Positions 7,068-10,465 of a DNA stretch of 10,465 nucleotides are shown piece after piece (position 1 is the stretch's first letter; the number at the start of each line of letters is the position of its first letter). The notes below the pieces were generated by a model. It saw only the letters and a list, made by a program, of their open reading frames with translations, was not told the DNA's origin and made no database searches. The translations under genes and the position numbers were made by a program. The DNA is from Comamonadaceae bacterium (lineage in GTDB: Bacteria > Pseudomonadota > Gammaproteobacteria > Burkholderiales > Burkholderiaceae_C): assembly GCA_947460165.1 (NCBI GenBank), contig CANHKH010000075.1, positions 1 through 10,465 of the forward strand, written 5' to 3'.

Positions 7068-7792
7068 TGGTGCCCCTCTCCCAGATAAGCCTTCACCACC
7101 TCGGGTGAACTCAAAATGTCGTCGGCCGTGCCCTCGGCAATCAAGCGACCCCTGTCGAGCACGACCACGCGCTCGGAAAACGCCCGCACCACCTTGAGGT
7201 TGTGCTCAATGATCAAAAAAGTCAGGCCCAATTCCTCGTGCAAGCTGCGCAGCAGGTCTATGCAGCGGCCGGTTTCGCTTTGGTTCAGGCCCGCCATGAC
7301 CTCGTCGAGCAGCATGATCTCGGGGTCCAGCGCCAGCGCGCGGGCCACCTCCAGCCGGCGGCGCTCGCTGAGCGTGAGCTCACCGGCGCGCCGCTTGGCC
7401 AGGGCCCCCAGGCCCACCCGGGTCAGCACGGCCATGGCCTGGTCGCGCGCATCGGCGTGGCGCGGGTGGCGCAAAAAGGCGCCCACCATCACGTTTTCAA
7501 GCGCCGACAAAGCCACCAAGGGCTTGACGATCTGAAAGGTGCGGCCCATGCCCAGCTTGGCGCGCTGGTGCGGCGCCAAGTCGTTGATGACCTGCCCGCG
7601 CAAGCTGACCTCGCCCAGCGTGGGCGCGAGCTGGCCGGTGAGCAAGTTGAAGTAGGTGGTCTTGCCCGCCCCGTTGGGGCCGATGATGCTGACCACCTCG
7701 CCCTTGTGGACGGCCAGCGAGACCTCGTCCACGGCCTTGAGGCCCATGAAGTGCTTGCTGGCCGAGCGTGTTTGCAGCAGGGGGGTGCTCAT
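7052..7792 (-). CDS. livG: Branched-chain-amino-acid-type ABC transporter ATP-binding protein LivG
   Basis: A 246-residue ABC ATPase. Walker A is GPNGAGKTT (38-46), Q-loop glutamine Q87 sits in FQIVKPL, Walker B is IMLLDE (159-164) with E164, and the H-loop histidine is H197 in IIEHN. The signature segment reads ELTLSERRRLEVARAL (138-153) rather than LSGGQ, and DEVMAGLN replaces DEPxAGLN; both variants occur in a LivG subgroup linked to non-amino-acid substrates (from memory). It pairs with LivF as the second ATPase of the importer. A GTG at 7822 would extend the frame by ten residues, but the ATG at 7792 has GGAGGT (7798-7803) five bases upstream and overlaps the livM stop by ATGA, so it is taken as the start. 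Confidence 0.95.
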   Translation of the reverse strand: MSTPLLQTRSASKHFMGLKAVDEVSLAVHKGEVVSIIGPNGAGKTTYFNLLTGQLAPTLGEVSLRGQVINDLAPHQRAKLGMGRTFQIVKPLVALSALENVMVGAFLRHPRHADARDQAMAVLTRVGLGALAKRRAGELTLSERRRLEVARALALDPEIMLLDEVMAGLNQSETGRCIDLLRSLHEELGLTFLIIEHNLKVVRAFSERVVVLDRGRLIAEGTADDILSSPEVVKAYLGEGHQWTPS

Positions 7793-8844
7793 GACCGACC
7801 TCCAAATTTGCGTTTGACCCACGCCACCAGGTCCTCCAGGGCGCCCACCACGCCGCGCTTCATAAAGAGCGCGGCCAGCACCATCAACAGACCCAAAATA
7901 GCCAGGTTCATGCCCGGCAGGGCGTCAGCGAGCTCGGCGCGCAAAAAGTTTTCAAAAGGCACGATGAGTGCCGCGCCCAAGAGCGGGCCGGCCACCGTTC
8001 CCACCCCGCCAATCAGGGACAGCAGTGCGAACTTCACGCCCACGTCTTGCAAAGTGAACAAGGTGGGCGGGTCAATAAAGCGCAGGTACATGGTGAACAG
8101 CGTGCCGCCCATGGCGGTGAGAAAGGCGCTCAGCGCCATGCCCTTGAGCTTGATGGCCAACACGTCAATGCCGCAGGCGCGGGCGGCGTCTTCGTCTTCG
8201 CGCACGGCCAACAGGTAGTAGCCCAGGCGGCTGCGGCGCAGCCACACCGACACGCCTATGACCAGGGCCACAAAGGCAAACATCAGCACCGCGTACTGCC
8301 AGCGCTCCTTGAAGATCATGTTGGCAAAGCCGGCCTTGAACGGAATCATGATGCCGCGCGGCCCGCCGGTGAAGGAGTCAAAGTGGTTGGCCAGCACAAA
8401 AGCCACCTCGTTGAACGCCATGGTGGCAATGGCAAAAAACGGCCCGCGCAAGCGAAAGGTGGGCCAAGAAATCAGCATGGACACGGCCGCTGCCGCCAGC
8501 GCCGCCGGCACCATGATGAGCCAGGGCGAGGCGCCGTAGGTGGTGGTGCCCACGGCAGTGGCGTAAGCGCCTATGCCAAAAAACACCCCGTGGCCCAGCG
8601 AGAACTGCCCGCCAAAGCCGCCAATGATGTTCCAGGCGGCCGCCAGCCCGCCCATGAGGTAGGTGAACGCAATGATGTTCAGCCAATACGGGTCCTTGGC
8701 CAAAAACACCAGGGGCAAACCCGCCAGACCCATGAGGGCCAGGTAGCGCCACAAGGCGGTGGCTGGCGACTGCAGGCCAGACACCTCGGGCGCCACGGCA
8801 GCGGCGCGCTCGGCCAAAGGCCGTGATGCATTAGTTTTGTTCAC
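7789..8844 (-). CDS. livM: Branched-chain-amino-acid-type ABC transporter permease LivM
   Basis: A 351-residue integral membrane permease, with about eight to ten hydrophobic segments, for example 33-49, 55-75, 108-127, 135-152, 184-202, 234-253, 270-297 and 313-328. LivM hallmarks are GQFSLGHGVFFGIGAY (79-94), GPFFAIATMAFNE (134-146), and the cytoplasmic ATPase-contacting loop GYYLLAVREDEDAARACGID (208-227), followed by LSLIGGVGTVAGPLLGA (275-291). The N-terminus has about 30 polar residues before the first helix, and the C-terminus is basic. It forms the channel with LivH. The start is GTG at 8844, with a very strong ribosome site (AGGAGGTG) seven bases upstream. The gene begins inside the last 14 bases of livH and ends in an ATGA overlap with livG. 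Confidence 0.94.
   Translation of the reverse strand: MNKTNASRPLAERAAAVAPEVSGLQSPATALWRYLALMGLAGLPLVFLAKDPYWLNIIAFTYLMGGLAAAWNIIGGFGGQFSLGHGVFFGIGAYATAVGTTTYGASPWLIMVPAALAAAAVSMLISWPTFRLRGPFFAIATMAFNEVAFVLANHFDSFTGGPRGIMIPFKAGFANMIFKERWQYAVLMFAFVALVIGVSVWLRRSRLGYYLLAVREDEDAARACGIDVLAIKLKGMALSAFLTAMGGTLFTMYLRFIDPPTLFTLQDVGVKFALLSLIGGVGTVAGPLLGAALIVPFENFLRAELADALPGMNLAILGLLMVLAALFMKRGVVGALEDLVAWVKRKFGGRS
7798..7803 (-). promoter_or_regulatory. Ribosome binding site deciding the livG start
   Basis: GGAGGT on the minus strand, five bases before the ATG at 7792 and within the last codons of livM. It favours this ATG over the in-frame GTG at 7822. Confidence 0.8.
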
Positions 8845-9721
8845 GGAAACCCACCTCCTCAGCGCCCACCTGGCCCATGAGGCCGGCCGGACGGATGATC
8901 AACACGACCAAGAAAATCAAGAACCAAATGGCGTGGCGCAGCGCAGGGTCTATGTAGTAGCCGGCAAAAGCCTCGACCACGCCCACAATCAGCCCGCCCA
9001 GGTAGGCGCCCCACACGCTGCCCAAGCCGCCCAACACCACCACCGCAAAAGCAGCCAAGATGAAGTTGCCGCCCACGCCAGGCGTGATGGAGTAAATGGG
9101 CGTGAGCATCACCCCGGCCAGGCCCGCCAGGGCCGCGCCTATGCCAAAGGTCATGAGAAAGGTTTTCTCGACGTTGATGCCCATGGTGCGTGCGGCGCGC
9201 TTGTCTTGCGTCACCGCCCGAACCGACTTGCCGGTGATGGTGCGCGTGAGAAACAGGTGCAAGCCTATGGTGATGGCGGTGGTGATGACAAAGGTCAGCA
9301 GCCGCACCGCGCCGATTTTCAAATCACCAATTTCAATCACCACCGTGCCAAAGTCGCCGCCCACGCTGCGGGCCTCGCCCCGGGTGAAAGCCAGCATGAT
9401 GTTTTGGAACATCATCAAGAGGCCAAAGGTGGCAAAGATCTGCATGTTCGATTCGTTGTGCAGCGGCTGAATGACCAAGCGCTGAATCAACACCCCGAGC
9501 AGGCCCACGGCGGGGGCCACCAAAAACACCGACAGGTACGGGCTCATGCCCAGCATGTTGTAGGCGTAGTAGCTGCCGTACATGCCAAACATCACCAACT
9601 CGCCTTGGGCAAAGTTGACGATGCGCACGGTGCCAAAAATAAGGTTCAAGCCCACGCTGACCAGGCCGTAAACGCCCCCCAGCAGCAAGCCCATCACCAA
9701 CACATTGAGTATTTGATCCAT
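8831..9721 (-). CDS. livH: Branched-chain-amino-acid-type ABC transporter permease LivH
   Basis: A 296-residue integral membrane permease, typical LivH length. The N-terminal helix GLLLGGVYGLVSVGLNLIFG (11-30) leads into NFAQGELVMFGMY (36-48), the most conserved LivH block. Others are the cytoplasmic EAA-like loop GKSVRAVTQDKRAARTMGIN (164-183), FAVVVLGGLGSVWGAYLGGL (225-244), and RPAGLMG (277-283) near the C-terminus. With LivM it makes the membrane channel for an imported solute. The ATG at 9721 lies 38 bases after the aldolase stop with only a weak upstream purine stretch, so expression may rely on readthrough from the upstream gene. The stop TAA lies 14 bases inside livM. No substrate-binding protein gene (livK) is next to it in the window. 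Confidence 0.95.
   Translation of the reverse strand: MDQILNVLVMGLLLGGVYGLVSVGLNLIFGTVRIVNFAQGELVMFGMYGSYYAYNMLGMSPYLSVFLVAPAVGLLGVLIQRLVIQPLHNESNMQIFATFGLLMMFQNIMLAFTRGEARSVGGDFGTVVIEIGDLKIGAVRLLTFVITTAITIGLHLFLTRTITGKSVRAVTQDKRAARTMGINVEKTFLMTFGIGAALAGLAGVMLTPIYSITPGVGGNFILAAFAVVVLGGLGSVWGAYLGGLIVGVVEAFAGYYIDPALRHAIWFLIFLVVLIIRPAGLMGQVGAEEVGFREQN
8852..8859 (-). promoter_or_regulatory. Strong ribosome binding site of livM
   Basis: The minus strand reads AGGAGGTG, a full-length match to the 16S rRNA anti-Shine-Dalgarno, seven bases before the GTG of livM. It is the best ribosome site in the window and supports the GTG start. It lies inside the 3' end of livH. Confidence 0.85.
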
Positions 9722-9759
9722 GGTGTTATCTCATTGGTCCTGTTCTTGGTTGTCTCGGT

Positions 9760-10465
9760 TCACACGGTCAATGCCCGCAAGCTGCCCACGCGCTGGCGCA
9801 CGCCGGCCATCATCAAATCCCAGTCCACGCCCGCCGTGACAAAGCGCGCGCCCATGGCCACCACCTGCTGCACCAGCGCGGGGGTGTGGGCCAGCCCACC
9901 GGCGCCGGCCACCTTGCCGTGGCGCTGGCAGGCCCGAATGACGCGCTCGTGGCAGGCCATCACCTCGGGGTGGCCGTAGTCGGCAGGCCGGCCCAAGGCG
10001 TCGCACAAATCCACCGTGCCTATGTGCAAAATGTCCACGCCAGGCACGGCGGCAATCTCGTCGGCCCGGGCCACCGCCTCGGGAGATTCGAGCATCACCA
10101 CCACCGTGGTGGCCGCGTTAAAAGCCTCGCGCAAGGCGCGGGCCTCGCCGGGGCGGTAGTTCACATGCGGCCAGTTGCCCGCGGCCGAGCGCTCGCCCAG
10201 GGGCGCAAACTTGCAGGCGGCCACCACGGCGCGGGCCTCTTCGGCGCTGCCCACATGCGGCGCAATCACGCCCAGGGCACCGGCGTCCAGCAGGCGGTTG
10301 GCGTAATGCCCATCCAGGCTGGGCACGCGCACCAAGGGCGTCACGCCGGTGTGCAAGGCGGTGATGCACAGCTGCGCGGCCGCCGACTCAGAAATCACCG
10401 AATGCTCTAAGTCCACGCTGATGGCGTCGCAGCCGCAGGTTTTGGCGGCCAGGGCCATGTCCACC
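9760..10465 (-). CDS. HpcH/HpaI aldolase/citrate lyase family protein (N-terminus beyond the window)
   Basis: The 234 visible residues (numbered from the edge GTG at 10464) match the class II, metal-dependent HpcH/HpaI aldolases. DLEHS holds the catalytic histidine H21, LVRVPS the substrate-binding arginine R46, VVMLESPEAV the metal ligand E126, and IGTVDLCDALG the metal ligand D152. The spacings of 25, 80 and 26 residues agree with the H45/R70/E149/D175 arrangement of E. coli HpaI, implying that about 24 N-terminal residues lie off the right edge and that the edge GTG is not the real start. Such enzymes cleave 4-hydroxy-2-oxo acids to pyruvate (or a related oxo acid) plus an aldehyde. Whether this one takes a free acid or a CoA ester is unclear. 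The segment APLGERSAAGNW (87-98) departs from the common G-x-R-G-x-G pattern. It is the first visible gene of the operon. Confidence 0.88.
   Translation of the reverse strand, partial: VDMALAAKTCGCDAISVDLEHSVISESAAAQLCITALHTGVTPLVRVPSLDGHYANRLLDAGALGVIAPHVGSAEEARAVVAACKFAPLGERSAAGNWPHVNYRPGEARALREAFNAATTVVVMLESPEAVARADEIAAVPGVDILHIGTVDLCDALGRPADYGHPEVMACHERVIRACQRHGKVAGAGGLAHTPALVQQVVAMGARFVTAGVDWDLMMAGVRQRVGSLRALTV

Noticed and set aside
9719..9771. Possible internal promoter before livH (TTGACC at 9766-9771 on the minus strand)
   Set aside because: The hexamer overlaps the aldolase stop region, and at 17-base spacing the -10 position reads CAAGAA, a poor match to TATAAT.
8759..9979. A 406-codon plus-strand open frame antisense to livH and neighbours
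   Set aside because: His/Gln/Ala-rich shadow of membrane-protein codons; livH motifs on the minus strand are unmistakable.
1..10465. Mobile element, CRISPR, tRNA/rRNA or integration signs
   Set aside because: No transposase, terminal repeats, spaced direct repeats or cloverleaf-like segments were seen; gene content and base composition look uniform across the window.

Overview
The window is GC-rich and densely packed. Every supportable gene lies on the minus strand, so transcription runs from right to left and the first gene transcribed is at the right edge. Family make-up (Liv-type ABC transporter, AtuA/DUF1446 pair, acyl-CoA ligase, MaoC hydratase, SDR, ACAD10/11-type phosphotransferase) and base composition suggest an environmental betaproteobacterium, perhaps Burkholderiales/Comamonadaceae. 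That placement is an inference from gene style and was not tested by any search.

Layout in transcription order: an HpcH/HpaI-family aldolase cut by the right edge (10465-9760); a four-gene branched-chain-amino-acid-type ABC transporter without its binding protein, livH (9721-8831), livM (8844-7789), livG (7792-7052), livF (7067-6351); an AtuA-family (DUF1446) protein (6351-5029) and its small AtuA-related partner (5032-4670); an AMP-dependent acyl-CoA ligase (4673-3021); a MaoC-type hydratase (3024-2527); a quinone-oxidoreductase-type MDR enzyme (2484-1510); an SDR (1486-674); and an ACAD10/11-like phosphotransferase cut by the left edge (677-1).

The genes look like one operon. Five junctions are 4-base ATGA/GTGA overlaps, one is a 1-base TGATG overlap, two are overlaps of 14 and 16 bases, and the three gaps are only 23, 38 and 42 bases. 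No convincing promoter, terminator, tRNA, repeat, mobile element or CRISPR is visible, so the promoter should lie beyond the right edge. No stretch above 300 bases lacks a gene.

Working model (inference): LivHMGF imports an organic acid, the ligase converts it to a CoA thioester, MaoC hydrates an enoyl-CoA, the SDR and MDR enzymes carry out redox steps, and the phosphotransferase phosphorylates a hydroxyacyl-CoA so that an acyl-CoA dehydrogenase-like partner (predicted just past the left edge) can eliminate phosphate. The aldolase may cleave a hydroxy-acid intermediate. The AtuA pair has no assigned reaction and is the least understood part. It occurs here without the geranyl-CoA carboxylase genes of canonical acyclic-terpene (atu) clusters. 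The substrate is unknown.
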